Assembly: GCA_004764695.1 (NCBI GenBank)
Contig: SMSO01000004.1
Span: forward strand, 270,501 to 334,500
Direction: 5' to 3'
DNA from: Schizochytrium sp. TIO01
Lineage: Eukaryota > Sar > Bigyra > Thraustochytrida > Thraustochytriidae
DNA length: 64,000 nt
Shown here: positions 55,403 to 64,000 of the stretch, piece by piece
How positions within the stretch are numbered: the stretch's first letter is position 1
Layout of the letters: each line of letters opens with the position of its first letter
The notes under the pieces: model-generated
The model's input: only the letters and a program-made list of their open reading frames with translations
The model's database searches: none
Told to the model about the DNA's origin: nothing
Program-made: the position numbers and the translations under genes

Positions 55403-58400
55403 ATGAGTACAAACCAAACATATAGAATCATACGACTGCTCCTTGTGAGCATTGCACTGCTGCTTTCGTGTTATGATTCATATGCCATAAACATCAATCT
55501 TCCCAATCTCGTCAACGACTATATGAACGCTACGATCGGCTGTGTCTACCAAGGTTCCATTGGTAACAGGGGTAGTGCGATTCAACTTGGCACAGCAAGC
55601 AATGCAAGTGAGTGCTCTCAAAGTTGTACTTCGCGGTGGCTTAGCTCGCAACTTCGAGGTGTCATTGTGACAGGTATTCGAGATGGCGAAACATTTACAG
55701 CGTCCTTTGGATCCACCTTTCAATCTGACTCCAGTGTCGACGACATTTTTACAACATGTGTCAGCCTAGTTGGAGACGAGTCATGCACCACAACCTATGA
55801 TGTTTTTGTATCAAATGGCAACGTTCTCACAGACGTTGTGATCAATAAAGCTGAGATCACCGCAGTCACTCTGTCACCGTGTCCCGAATACACGATCACA
55901 GATGGCTCTGGGGTGATCTTTCAGGATCTCAGTGGGGCAACTATCCCATACCTTCGTCAGCTTGATATGGGTGTGCTGGAAAATGCTACAACATTCACAA
56001 TCTCGGGGGGCTTTTCAAGCTACGCTTGTACCGCATATACCAATGGTCAGTCCTCTGAGTCTTACAAAGGATGCTTATCTTGGGTTTATGACCCATCGGC
56101 CAACACCTGTACCTTGTACAATGACGCAGTCGATGGTGCAGACACTTGGACATATGCCACCGATACAGAACAACCCATATTTGGTAATGCAGTATGCGAA
56201 AGCCTTGAAAAGGATGTGCAAGGCTTCGTTGCCACAATGGAAGCTACCAAAGGATGCGTTCTCCCAAACGTCAATATTCCTTATGAAGAGGTCGCTACAC
56301 CAACTACTACATCTGACTTCCATGAATGTCGCCGCATTTGTCAACAGACCGATGACTGTGTAGCATTTGTATTCAATGAAGAAACAAGCCTATGTTCTCC
56401 CCAAAGCGCAGAAGCAATGAACAATTATGCTGAAAAGTCTAATACAGCTACAGGAACAGCTTATTGCTCTACATGTCAAACGGGTTACTACTTTAGATTT
56501 ATCGCATCATCAACAGATAGTTGCTATCCATGCGAACGAGGCTATTACTGCTCAAACAATCTGCGCTATAAATGCACGGCTGGCGACTACTGCATTGAAA
56601 GGCTGCTCGAGCAGCCTGAAACGTATGGTGGAAACAATGTTTGTCCTGACAGTCGTACAGGCGTAGCTTGTCAGCATCATGTGTGCCAGATGTCTAGCAC
56701 GGGCCAAGCCTTGCTACAGCAAAGCTTTCAAGAGCCAGAAGACTTCGACTATACCTCATATCAAGCAGATTCCATTGTATCTACTCAAGTACTCGATGAG
56801 GAATCTTGGACACTGTCTTTTGACACTGTCATCAAGACCGGAGTCCTTCCGGACACAATGGAATACATGGTAGTTGAGGCACGCCAGACTCAGGGTACCT
56901 CATATAGTGTTCTAGACAGCATGCGTACGCCTGTTCCCGATAGTCTTGAATGTCCCACCATCACTTATGAAGTCACAGGACTTGCTCAGAACGAACTCCA
57001 ACCCGGCACCGAAGTTGTCGTGTGTGCAACCGCTTCATGGACGTCGAATGCGAAGCCTACATCCTGGTTTAACCTTACCTCAGAGACGACCGATACGAAA
57101 GAAGTGGCTTCCTCATGCTATACTCTTGACATCCAGCTCGTGACCAAGCTCAGCATCGACTTAAGCAATATTCATGGATCTATCAGTGTAGGCGCAGTCG
57201 TGGTCACCTACTCTCTTGATGATAGCTCTGAAATCAAGTCTTTGACACTCGACGCAGATGGAGAGTACGAAACGATACTACAGGGTCATTCAACAATTAC
57301 AATCCACAGTGCTACAAAGAGTGGAGTGAGTACTAATATTACCTACTGTGCTCTCGGAGATACTTGTTCCGAAAGTCAGGTCAGCGTGTTTCCTCAAACC
57401 ATCTCTCTCAATCACCTGGAAAATACAAATATCTACCTCAAAGACGTTAACGGCAGAGTCATCTCTGGAACTATCGATTATCCAAACCTAATGCAGAAGA
57501 CGAATGTGACAAACTGCCCTGTGTATAACGCAACCGTTTCTGTTGTCACTACAAGTGCAGGAATTGTTATCGATACGACCACTACAGATGAATATGGAAA
57601 CTTTCAATTGGCTGTGCAAAAAGGAACAACTACTAGCCTGGTGATTGACTACTATGAGCACAGCTTTACAGGAAATGACGCCAACTCCAAGAGCTTGCTC
57701 ACAGGCGTATTGGTACAAGATGATATATCTGGAATCTCATTCAGTGACTCCACGGTGCCTGTAGTAACATTTAATACTGGTGCAACCTTGTGTAACTATG
57801 ATATTGGAGATGTCAAAATTTCGATTTCGTCGTCTTCCCCAAACTGTCCTGGAGAAACAAGTGTTACCGCGGAGTCAGCCACGACCGAATTTCAACTGAG
57901 CGGAGATTCATTCACATACTCACTTGAATACATTGACAACCCAGATTTCCAAGAGAGCTTTGATGCGATCTCGATGCATACGTTCAGCGTCTTGGATGGC
58001 GACATAGAGATCAATGCGCAGTACCAGCCAGTACCAGAGCTCACTGTCAGCTTTCCCGACGCTGCTCTTGATTTCGATGATTGTGGCTCTACACTTCCTT
58101 TTGATGTGATGCTGGAAGGGAGACAAAACACTAGCGTCGCAGTCAGGGGCTTTCAAACTTTCAACAAGCAAACCTGCTATTCTCTACCGAGTAATACGAC
58201 GCTCCATGTAGTGAGCGACTTGGCACTTGAATGGGGTGAGTATGGATGTATTGAAGACGCAGATTGCACTGCGTCATTCAACCGCGTGGCAAATACGTAT
58301 TCTTCAAGAAGTTCCATAGCTACGATGTACTTAATGGTCGGCGACCCAAAGGCTCCTCAGCAAACAGGTACAGGCATCGACCCTACCTCGATTACTCGAA

Positions 58401-61018
58401 CAGTCACATTTCGTGTTGAAAATGATCAGATTTGGAATTCAGATGATGAAGCTACTGCAAAGGCTTTGACTACGGAGACTGGGGTGCTTGTGATTGGGAT
58501 CACATCGTTAGAAAGTAACGGCGGAGTGAGTTTTCCAAGTGAGGACTCTGTGCCATTGTATTATCTGTATGCGCCGCCGATGACCTCTGAAGACTCTGTA
58601 GCAAGTGTAAGTTTTACGGGTTCGTTCTCTACAGAAACTACCACATATGCGGAAGTTGTCAACGAGAACGATGTTGGCGCATCTGTTGAGGTTTCAGCTG
58701 AAGCTGGGTTCTGGTTTGTCCATACATCTGTAACAACGTCAACCAGCGTTGACTCCGTTTCTACTAATGTTGAGTCTCTGGATGACCGGGTCTCTACAAG
58801 CACAGATGAAACAACGTATACATTTGAGACCACCAGTGCTGGAGAGGATCTAGTTCTCTTCATGGGTACTGTCGCTGATTTGACAGAGGCTGTTGATCTC
58901 TCGTTCGATCAGAGTACATGCACTGTAGCCGCAGAGAACACAATGACCTGGGGTGCAGAAGTGAGTACACTCACAGTGTATTCGCGCTCCGCTTGTGAGC
59001 GTGATCTTGCTACCGCAAACAGATTCATCCGCCTGTACAAAAACGACGTATCCAGAGCTGATCAGGTGCAGAATATGCGATTTCAGCGAGACAACTGGCA
59101 GAGTTTACTTTCTCACTGGGATAATGACAAGCGTGCAGCGCAAAACTATCCTGTTGATTTGTCGAGTGCAGGCGGTTCTGGGGCATCTGGAAATACGCTC
59201 ACCGTGAGCGGGGCATCTGTGTCGTTTTCCGAAACGCTGTCGAATGAGAACTCCGCGGTGACTGATTATGACTGTGCATCTGGCAGCGACACATACTCAG
59301 CGAGCGTCACTGCATCCGCTAATGTGGATGCTTTCTTCGTCAAGGCGTCTGGATCAGCAACTGTATCAGGGTCGTTCTCTAGGTCATATACCAGAGAACT
59401 AAAGACCACCGAGGGAAATGCAGTCGATGTCACTCGTTCAGTCACCTTCAACACTGGTAACGAGCTGAACCAGCTAACTATGAATGCGTATCGGTCTCCA
59501 CATTCTCAATCGTACGTCTTTGATGTAACAAGTGGCCAGACCATGTGCCCACACGTTCCTGGCACCACTCAGATTGAGAACTTTTCTCTGGACTATAAGG
59601 AAAAGCCTGCAAGTTTATTAAGCAGCGACAGCGGTTCCTTTGCATTTGATATCATTCCGTTGATTCCCAGTGGGCTTGATTTAGATCTAGATCTGGTTAT
59701 CTCAGTCGATCCAGGCAGTGCAAGCGAGAACATTTCATATACAATTGGATCTGCCACAGTAAATCAACCCTTCAATGTGAGTGTAGGGGACACGCAGACA
59801 ATATATGTTTATTTTGAACGTCTTGATTCGCGCATTCGCTCCTCAACTGTGCTGATGCAGGTTGCATCGCAGTGTGATGATAATATTGTCAAAACAATCT
59901 CATTCAAATTAACATGGGACTCGCCATGTGTTGATGTCGAGTGGGATGGTGATTTGACCAATTTGACATCTTCGTGGTTTTTAACCAATGAATCGCCTGA
60001 GCTGACACTAGCATACACCCAGGAAGGCTCGTCTGAGACAGGCGATGATAACAAGATAGAGTCTACTGTTGAAGTGTGGGGTCTCCCTTATGAAGACAGC
60101 GTTACTGTGGCAACTACAGAATGGATAAATCTGGGGACATTTGCTAGTGGTTCTCGTGAGCTGACCCTAAATGCTGGAACTGCAAGCTTTCCTGACGATG
60201 GGCGCTATGTCTTAGAGCTCCGTCGCAGTTGCAGTGGTGGGTCCATGGGTTTTCTTGGAGCAACAAAATCAAGTCAACGTTTGGGTATTTTTGATACAGC
60301 AAGTCCTGAAGTCTTGTCTTGGATCTCTCCCAAAACTGTTTCGACAGCTGTCTCTGCACTACAAGCAATGACGTTTCGATTTAATGAGCCTATTGACTGT
60401 TCCTCCTCGGATCTTTCTGCAAACATTTCAAGGACGAGTGGTAATACAGTAGTTCTTGGGGAAGTTGGGATCTCATGTTCATCCAGTCTCACGGACGTTT
60501 CTGTGGTTCTGATGCTGTCGTCAGAGGCGGAGATGACGGCATGGAGCATGTCACAGGTTACCATCGGGCTGTTTGGCGTTGAAGATCTTCATGGAAATGC
60601 TTACAAGAGCTCTGCGGGAGATTCGTATCTGGAGCGGACCTTTGTGTTGCCTTCTTTACCACTTCCGGCTTCGGGTAGTACTGCAGTGGGTTCTGGTGTT
60701 CCGAGCGCAACAAAGATGGCATCCATGGTAAGCTCTGTGCGGGAGGCTCTTATTCCAAGTGGGCAAGCCATAAAGTCAACATACATTGAGACTGGAGATG
60801 AGAGCGATGACAACAGTGGTCTTAGTAAAGGTGCAAAAGCAGGCATTGCTGTTGGTGTGATAGTTGGCTCTCTTCTTGTGATTGGCGCAGCAGTGTTTGC
60901 CTGGAAACGCTACCGGGATCGGAGTCAGCTATCAGATTTTACTTTGAGTTCTAACAGCCATGGTGTTAATACAATGACATCTGGGAAAAAAAGTAAACAT
61001 GTTGAAGACATGTTATAA
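55403..61018 (+). CDS. Giant type-I membrane protein, tandem copy 2
   Basis: An 1871-residue paralogue of the 42310 gene, offset by 13,093 bp with no indel visible through residue 1837. Same signal peptide, Cys-rich N-terminal modules, beta-rich ectodomain and transmembrane helix (about 1813-1834). Amino-acid differences are few and clustered: one group at about residues 287-455 (for example SLCSPQSAEAMN versus SLCWPKSPEAMN), one at about 1438-1470 (VDPGSASENISY versus VDSASATGNIAY), and isolated changes elsewhere. From residue 1838 the 34-residue cytoplasmic tail is entirely different from copy 1 (RDRSQLSDFTLSSNSHGVNT ...) except for the terminal VEDML, and the 3' flank is unrelated. Likely a surface recognition or adhesion protein acting beside or instead of copy 1. 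Confidence 0.85.
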   Translation: MSTNQTYRIIRLLLVSIALLLSCYDSYAININLPNLVNDYMNATIGCVYQGSIGNRGSAIQLGTASNASECSQSCTSRWLSSQLRGVIVTGIRDGETFTASFGSTFQSDSSVDDIFTTCVSLVGDESCTTTYDVFVSNGNVLTDVVINKAEITAVTLSPCPEYTITDGSGVIFQDLSGATIPYLRQLDMGVLENATTFTISGGFSSYACTAYTNGQSSESYKGCLSWVYDPSANTCTLYNDAVDGADTWTYATDTEQPIFGNAVCESLEKDVQGFVATMEATKGCVLPNVNIPYEEVATPTTTSDFHECRRICQQTDDCVAFVFNEETSLCSPQSAEAMNNYAEKSNTATGTAYCSTCQTGYYFRFIASSTDSCYPCERGYYCSNNLRYKCTAGDYCIERLLEQPETYGGNNVCPDSRTGVACQHHVCQMSSTGQALLQQSFQEPEDFDYTSYQADSIVSTQVLDEESWTLSFDTVIKTGVLPDTMEYMVVEARQTQGTSYSVLDSMRTPVPDSLECPTITYEVTGLAQNELQPGTEVVVCATASWTSNAKPTSWFNLTSETTDTKEVASSCYTLDIQLVTKLSIDLSNIHGSISVGAVVVTYSLDDSSEIKSLTLDADGEYETILQGHSTITIHSATKSGVSTNITYCALGDTCSESQVSVFPQTISLNHLENTNIYLKDVNGRVISGTIDYPNLMQKTNVTNCPVYNATVSVVTTSAGIVIDTTTTDEYGNFQLAVQKGTTTSLVIDYYEHSFTGNDANSKSLLTGVLVQDDISGISFSDSTVPVVTFNTGATLCNYDIGDVKISISSSSPNCPGETSVTAESATTEFQLSGDSFTYSLEYIDNPDFQESFDAISMHTFSVLDGDIEINAQYQPVPELTVSFPDAALDFDDCGSTLPFDVMLEGRQNTSVAVRGFQTFNKQTCYSLPSNTTLHVVSDLALEWGEYGCIEDADCTASFNRVANTYSSRSSIATMYLMVGDPKAPQQTGTGIDPTSITRTVTFRVENDQIWNSDDEATAKALTTETGVLVIGITSLESNGGVSFPSEDSVPLYYLYAPPMTSEDSVASVSFTGSFSTETTTYAEVVNENDVGASVEVSAEAGFWFVHTSVTTSTSVDSVSTNVESLDDRVSTSTDETTYTFETTSAGEDLVLFMGTVADLTEAVDLSFDQSTCTVAAENTMTWGAEVSTLTVYSRSACERDLATANRFIRLYKNDVSRADQVQNMRFQRDNWQSLLSHWDNDKRAAQNYPVDLSSAGGSGASGNTLTVSGASVSFSETLSNENSAVTDYDCASGSDTYSASVTASANVDAFFVKASGSATVSGSFSRSYTRELKTTEGNAVDVTRSVTFNTGNELNQLTMNAYRSPHSQSYVFDVTSGQTMCPHVPGTTQIENFSLDYKEKPASLLSSDSGSFAFDIIPLIPSGLDLDLDLVISVDPGSASENISYTIGSATVNQPFNVSVGDTQTIYVYFERLDSRIRSSTVLMQVASQCDDNIVKTISFKLTWDSPCVDVEWDGDLTNLTSSWFLTNESPELTLAYTQEGSSETGDDNKIESTVEVWGLPYEDSVTVATTEWINLGTFASGSRELTLNAGTASFPDDGRYVLELRRSCSGGSMGFLGATKSSQRLGIFDTASPEVLSWISPKTVSTAVSALQAMTFRFNEPIDCSSSDLSANISRTSGNTVVLGEVGISCSSSLTDVSVVLMLSSEAEMTAWSMSQVTIGLFGVEDLHGNAYKSSAGDSYLERTFVLPSLPLPASGSTAVGSGVPSATKMASMVSSVREALIPSGQAIKSTYIETGDESDDNSGLSKGAKAGIAVGVIVGSLLVIGAAVFAWKRYRDRSQLSDFTLSSNSHGVNTMTSGKKSKHVEDML

Positions 61019-62069
61019 AATTGATGATGGTGTTCCTTCAATTCAAGGTTCGCGCATTTATTTTTAAAGGAAGAAAACGATTGAGATATTTTTTAGCATT
61101 TGATAAACTTGATTTCAGAATATTAATGTCTACAAAGAAGCATTGAAGCTTTTGCCTTATTTAGGTAATCTATTTCAAGTTTATTTTATCTACGTTTAGC
61201 CAATGAAAGGTTGATGATTCTTGTTTGAGAGGAGTTTAATTGAAAGACATAGTGAAGTTGTGTGAGGTGTCAATGCATGTACTTCGGCCAAGGTGAGGTT
61301 ACTATCAATGTCATGAGACAGTCTTTAGTTTATCTGTGATACTATATGCAAAAAAAAATCAAAAAATCGAGAGGTTGAAGACGCTTTCATAATCTGTTAT
61401 AATGCTGTTGTAGATCATAAACAACATGAGGCAATATTTTAATCCTTGATATGGATGGTTTGTGGCATAGTTTTGTTGTTGTCTTTGTTTTATATGCGCA
61501 CAGCTTTCCACTAAAAAATAATTCCTCTTGGACACTATTGCAGAATAGCTTGTGCTGTGAAGTGTGCAGAGGTAGTCTGACAAGGATAGCGAAGGAGAAA
61601 GAGGGTGGTATTTGAGTGATTGGGGTTTCGGGTCTGCAGACAGGCAGGATACATGTATGAACAGAAAAGTTTGTTAGATTAGGTTGTATATTACTTCAAT
61701 AGATACATTGCGCAGCACTTGTAAGTTTGAAGTTTATAATTTGGTGTTTTATTTTTTAATTAAAAAAGGTCACAGGTAAAATGAGCCATAGTGGAGAGTA
61801 AGCCACCACCGGGCCTACAATGCCGGAAAGAGGGCCTGCCGAGAAGAATTGAGCATGGGCGCCAACGGGGACTGCCCTGATGTTCCTTAAGATTTGACAA
61901 CCTTGGTACTCTTTTCTCAATATAAAATTAAAAGAAGAGAATAGCAAAGCGCAGTTGATTGAAGACAATCACATTGCAACCAAGTATGTGTCTCCTCACT
62001 ATTGTTTCGTTTTGCTTCTGCGTTGGACACAGGGTTGGAGATTCAAACATGATTGACATAGAAAGTTTC
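61019..62069. other. Intergenic between copy 2 and transporter
   Basis: AT-rich 3' flank of copy 2 and 3' flank of the minus-strand transporter (convergent). Only short frames without ATG or features. Confidence 0.4.
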
Positions 62070-63098
62070 TTATTTTGGCGAGGAAGCAGCATAGTCCTTT
62101 GCCTTGGCATACAAAACGACACCAGCGATTGCCAAAGTAATACCGAAGGCATTTATGGTCGAAACATGGTTTCCAAAGTACCACACGGAAAATAGGATTG
62201 TCACAACACGACGAAAGGCATTCGCAACGCCGTGAGTCACCATGCGAACCCGCGAGAGCACATAGAAGGAAGTCTGATTGTAGATTACGTAAGTCACACC
62301 GTTCAAGATTGCCAGCTTAAACATGTTGGCATTTACGAGCATATCGAGGTTGGAGCGGACCGTATAATGATGTTGCACCTTTGGTGCACTTGAAAGATTC
62401 TCCTCAACTACCCAGAAAAACTCTGCCACTGTCCCAAGCACCTCCAGCACGACAAGAAGCGCCACTAGCAGCACCATGCCCATGCTTGAAACTCGGTAGA
62501 AGACATTGAAGGCGTCGCCATCATACACTTGCTTAAGTTTCTTGGTGTACATGGACCTTAGACTAAAGCTCAAGTTAGAAATGCACACAAAAAGTAGGCC
62601 CAAGCCACTAAACGAGCTATCGCCAAGACTTGAAAGTGCGCCTCCTAGCACGATCGGAGCCATGCTATACATTTCAAGCTTGGACACAGGCTCTGATTTC
62701 AAGAAGAAGAGCGCAAGAACCACGGTCACAAGCGGTTCTGCGGAACGAAGGGTTTCTGCAAGCGAGACATTGACAACGACATAGCCAGCGTTCACAAAAA
62801 GAAAACCAAGAGTGTAGACCACAGTCAGCTTCAGCAGCGGTTCACGAGCTTCCGCAGGGACCTCACGAATAGGTTTGAGCTTGAGGATTTGTAACGACAC
62901 GAAGCCAAATATGGTCGCGGTAACAAACTGAGATAAAGTTAGCAGTACCGGCATGGGCACTGCAGTAAGTAGCTTGCGAGCTGTCGTGTTAGCCACGGCT
63001 GAGCTCGAGTACCAGATCAAGATGGACACCAGGATCTCCATCACGAAGGCAGCACCGCTGCTGCTCTTTGGACCATCGTCCTTGCCGGTGTCCAGCAT
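62070..63098 (-). CDS. Triose-phosphate-type sugar-phosphate transporter
   Basis: A 342-residue polytopic membrane protein of the drug/metabolite transporter superfamily, triose-phosphate transporter branch (TPT/SLC35E-like), starting at ATG 63098; an in-frame TTG 17 codons earlier is ignored. About ten hydrophobic helices. Family signatures: NTTARKLLTAVPMPVLLTLS, then MAPIVLGGALSSLGDSSF, SLRSMYTKK, and TYVIYNQTSFYVLSRVRMVT followed by HGVANAFRRVVTILFS and GIALAIAG-like GITLAIAGVVLYAKAK. It should exchange a phosphorylated C3, C5 or C6 compound, or a nucleotide sugar, across an organelle membrane. In plant-type members a Lys-Arg pair in the helix after the HxVxN motif contacts the substrate phosphate; here it is Arg296-Arg297. 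No obvious transit peptide. Head to head with the 63.4 kb gene. Confidence 0.9.
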   Translation of the reverse strand: MLDTGKDDGPKSSSGAAFVMEILVSILIWYSSSAVANTTARKLLTAVPMPVLLTLSQFVTATIFGFVSLQILKLKPIREVPAEAREPLLKLTVVYTLGFLFVNAGYVVVNVSLAETLRSAEPLVTVVLALFFLKSEPVSKLEMYSMAPIVLGGALSSLGDSSFSGLGLLFVCISNLSFSLRSMYTKKLKQVYDGDAFNVFYRVSSMGMVLLVALLVVLEVLGTVAEFFWVVEENLSSAPKVQHHYTVRSNLDMLVNANMFKLAILNGVTYVIYNQTSFYVLSRVRMVTHGVANAFRRVVTILFSVWYFGNHVSTINAFGITLAIAGVVLYAKAKDYAASSPK

Positions 63099-63227
63099 AG
63101 TTCCCAACAAAAAGTTCCACGTTCCTCCTAGCCACAGACTGTGTTCCAATCCGGCCCGAAGCTACTTGAGGTTTGCTGCACCCCGCAAGCAAAATCCTCC
63201 TTGCTTGCTCTCTCTCCCAAAATCGAA

Positions 63228-63747
63228 ATGATTTTTTGCGCTGCGATTCGATCGTTTGTTTACTCTGATTTCTTCTTTAACTTGTGTTACTAGTAAGCGC
63301 CTATAACTACCTACTGCAATTCAGGCTTTACAACAACTAGTTAGTCATAAGGCCAAAAACGTGTAGGCAAGCTATGTTGTTGATTATCAGTTCCAAAACC
63401 GGAGCATTCTCCCCGTCTCTCCAATATCTGTCCAAATCAATTTGCTCTCTGAAGAGCAGACGACAGCTAAAAGTACAAGTTCTGCAGCACGAATAAATTA
63501 AGTTTTTCTCTTTTCAGGACTCATTATAGGCAGGCGTGAAAGGACTCCTATTGTAACACATAGCACGGGGTCTACAGGAGACTATCGCGATCGTCTTTAT
63601 TATTCCTGGTGCTACATTCGTCATTCTTACACGAAGCCGTCCCTTGCACGGAAAGCAGCCAGTCGTAGAGCTCCAAAAGCTGTAGACATCATGAATAAAA
63701 CGGAAAATTTACGAGCCTTTGAGACCCTTTGGGAGCCCCACGTATAA
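63228..63747 (+). CDS. Spliced gene of unknown function with 45-nt intron
   Basis: Two terminal exons are well supported: up to 63472 (ending AAA A|GTACAAG, phase 1) and 63518-63747 (after TTTTTCTCTTTTCAG, ending TAA). The joined reading contains SILPVSPISVQINLLSEEQT and, in the last exon, IGRRERTPIVTHSTGSTGDY, LYYSWCYIRHSY and NKTENLRAFETLWEPHV. A possible first exon starts at ATG 63228 and ends at a GTAAGC donor near 63,294 in phase 2, which would fit an acceptor at 63,371; this step is less certain because a better acceptor lies nearby (GCAATTCAG). Rich in Tyr, Arg and Ser; no domain recognised. Shares a 130-bp divergent promoter with the transporter. Confidence 0.5.
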
Positions 63748-63973
63748 ACAAAACTAGAAACGTGTTAATTAGGAGTCTACCTGGTTTAGTTTTCTCGATT
63801 CACGCCTTTGCAAGATGATAATTCTAGCGGAGGCATGCCAACTAAGGTACCCAGCGCATGTTTTTCTTCATGTTGTAGGCTCCAAAGTCAGCTATCTCCC
63901 GTCGCTCTCTTCCCGAAAGCCGTCCCTGCCAAGCCTCGATTCGCCTTGAACACCCGTCGATCGATAGACAGTG
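63748..63973 (+). other. Possible start of next exon, truncated by window
   Basis: A strong acceptor (GTTTTTCTTCATGTTGTAG, near 63,880) is followed by an open stretch APKSAISRRSLPESRPCQAS to the window edge. It could be a further exon of a plus-strand gene. Confidence 0.25.
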
Positions 63974-64000
63974 TCATTCATTCATTCATTCATTCATTCA
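63974..64000. repeat. (TCAT)n microsatellite at window edge
   Basis: At least six TCAT units, cut by the end of the window. Confidence 0.9.

Noticed and set aside
42385-61018. Many antisense and alternative-frame ORFs within the two giant genes
   Set aside because: Identical shadows appear in both copies because the sequence is duplicated; none has independent features.
1-64000. tRNA, rRNA, CRISPR, telomeric repeats
   Set aside because: Looked for B-box-like GGTTCGAATCC, direct-repeat/spacer arrays and TTAGGG arrays; none seen. CTAA-rich microsatellites are tetranucleotide, not telomeric.

Overview
The window is eukaryotic nuclear DNA. The evidence is a pair of giant secreted type-I membrane proteins, homologues of eukaryote-specific proteins (CABLES, CENP-S, CXorf65, a triose-phosphate-type transporter), spliceosomal introns with GT..AG ends and CTAAC branch-point-like sequences, very abundant tetranucleotide microsatellites, and widely spaced genes on both strands. 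No prokaryotic operon, CRISPR array, IS element, or convincing tRNA or rRNA gene was seen. The organism is most likely a protist. A stramenopile of labyrinthulomycete/thraustochytrid type is my favoured guess, but that rests on overall gene style, not on a diagnostic marker. Several long reading frames only open with GTG or TTG, so I moved starts to the first ATG or to an ATG in an upstream exon.

Layout. 0.4-11.7 kb is ordinary gene space: a CABLES-like cyclin-box protein (-), a CENP-S/MHF1 histone-fold protein with one clear intron (-), a coiled-coil protein (+), a CXorf65-like protein (-) and an unrecognised 643-residue protein (-). 11.7-36 kb has no long intact gene. It alternates short GC-rich islands with AT-rich spacers and microsatellites. 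Some islands contain exon-like frames with phase-compatible splice sites, so short-exon genes may be hidden there. A broken protein-kinase-like gene lies at 26.7-28.6 kb and an LTR-like fragment near 29.3 kb. At 36-38 kb there is a spliced Ser/Asp-rich gene (+), followed by a decayed Asn-rich gene (38.4-39.3 kb) and a long (CAAA)n tract.

42.3-61.0 kb holds the most striking content: two tandem, near-identical genes for 1890- and 1871-residue single-pass membrane proteins, 13,093 bp apart. They share the signal peptide, ectodomain and transmembrane helix. Their promoters and cytoplasmic tails differ, and both end in the same VEDML motif. The 7 kb between them holds decayed gene and retroelement-like pieces and one intact orphan frame. 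61-64 kb has a triose-phosphate/sugar-phosphate transporter (-), head to head with a spliced gene (+) that contains a 45-nt intron.

How the genes relate: apart from the tandem pair and two head-to-head arrangements (CENP-S with the coiled-coil gene, transporter with the 63.4 kb gene), I see no functional cluster. The paired ectodomains with swapped tails look like a surface recognition or adhesion pair kept similar by gene conversion. That is inference.
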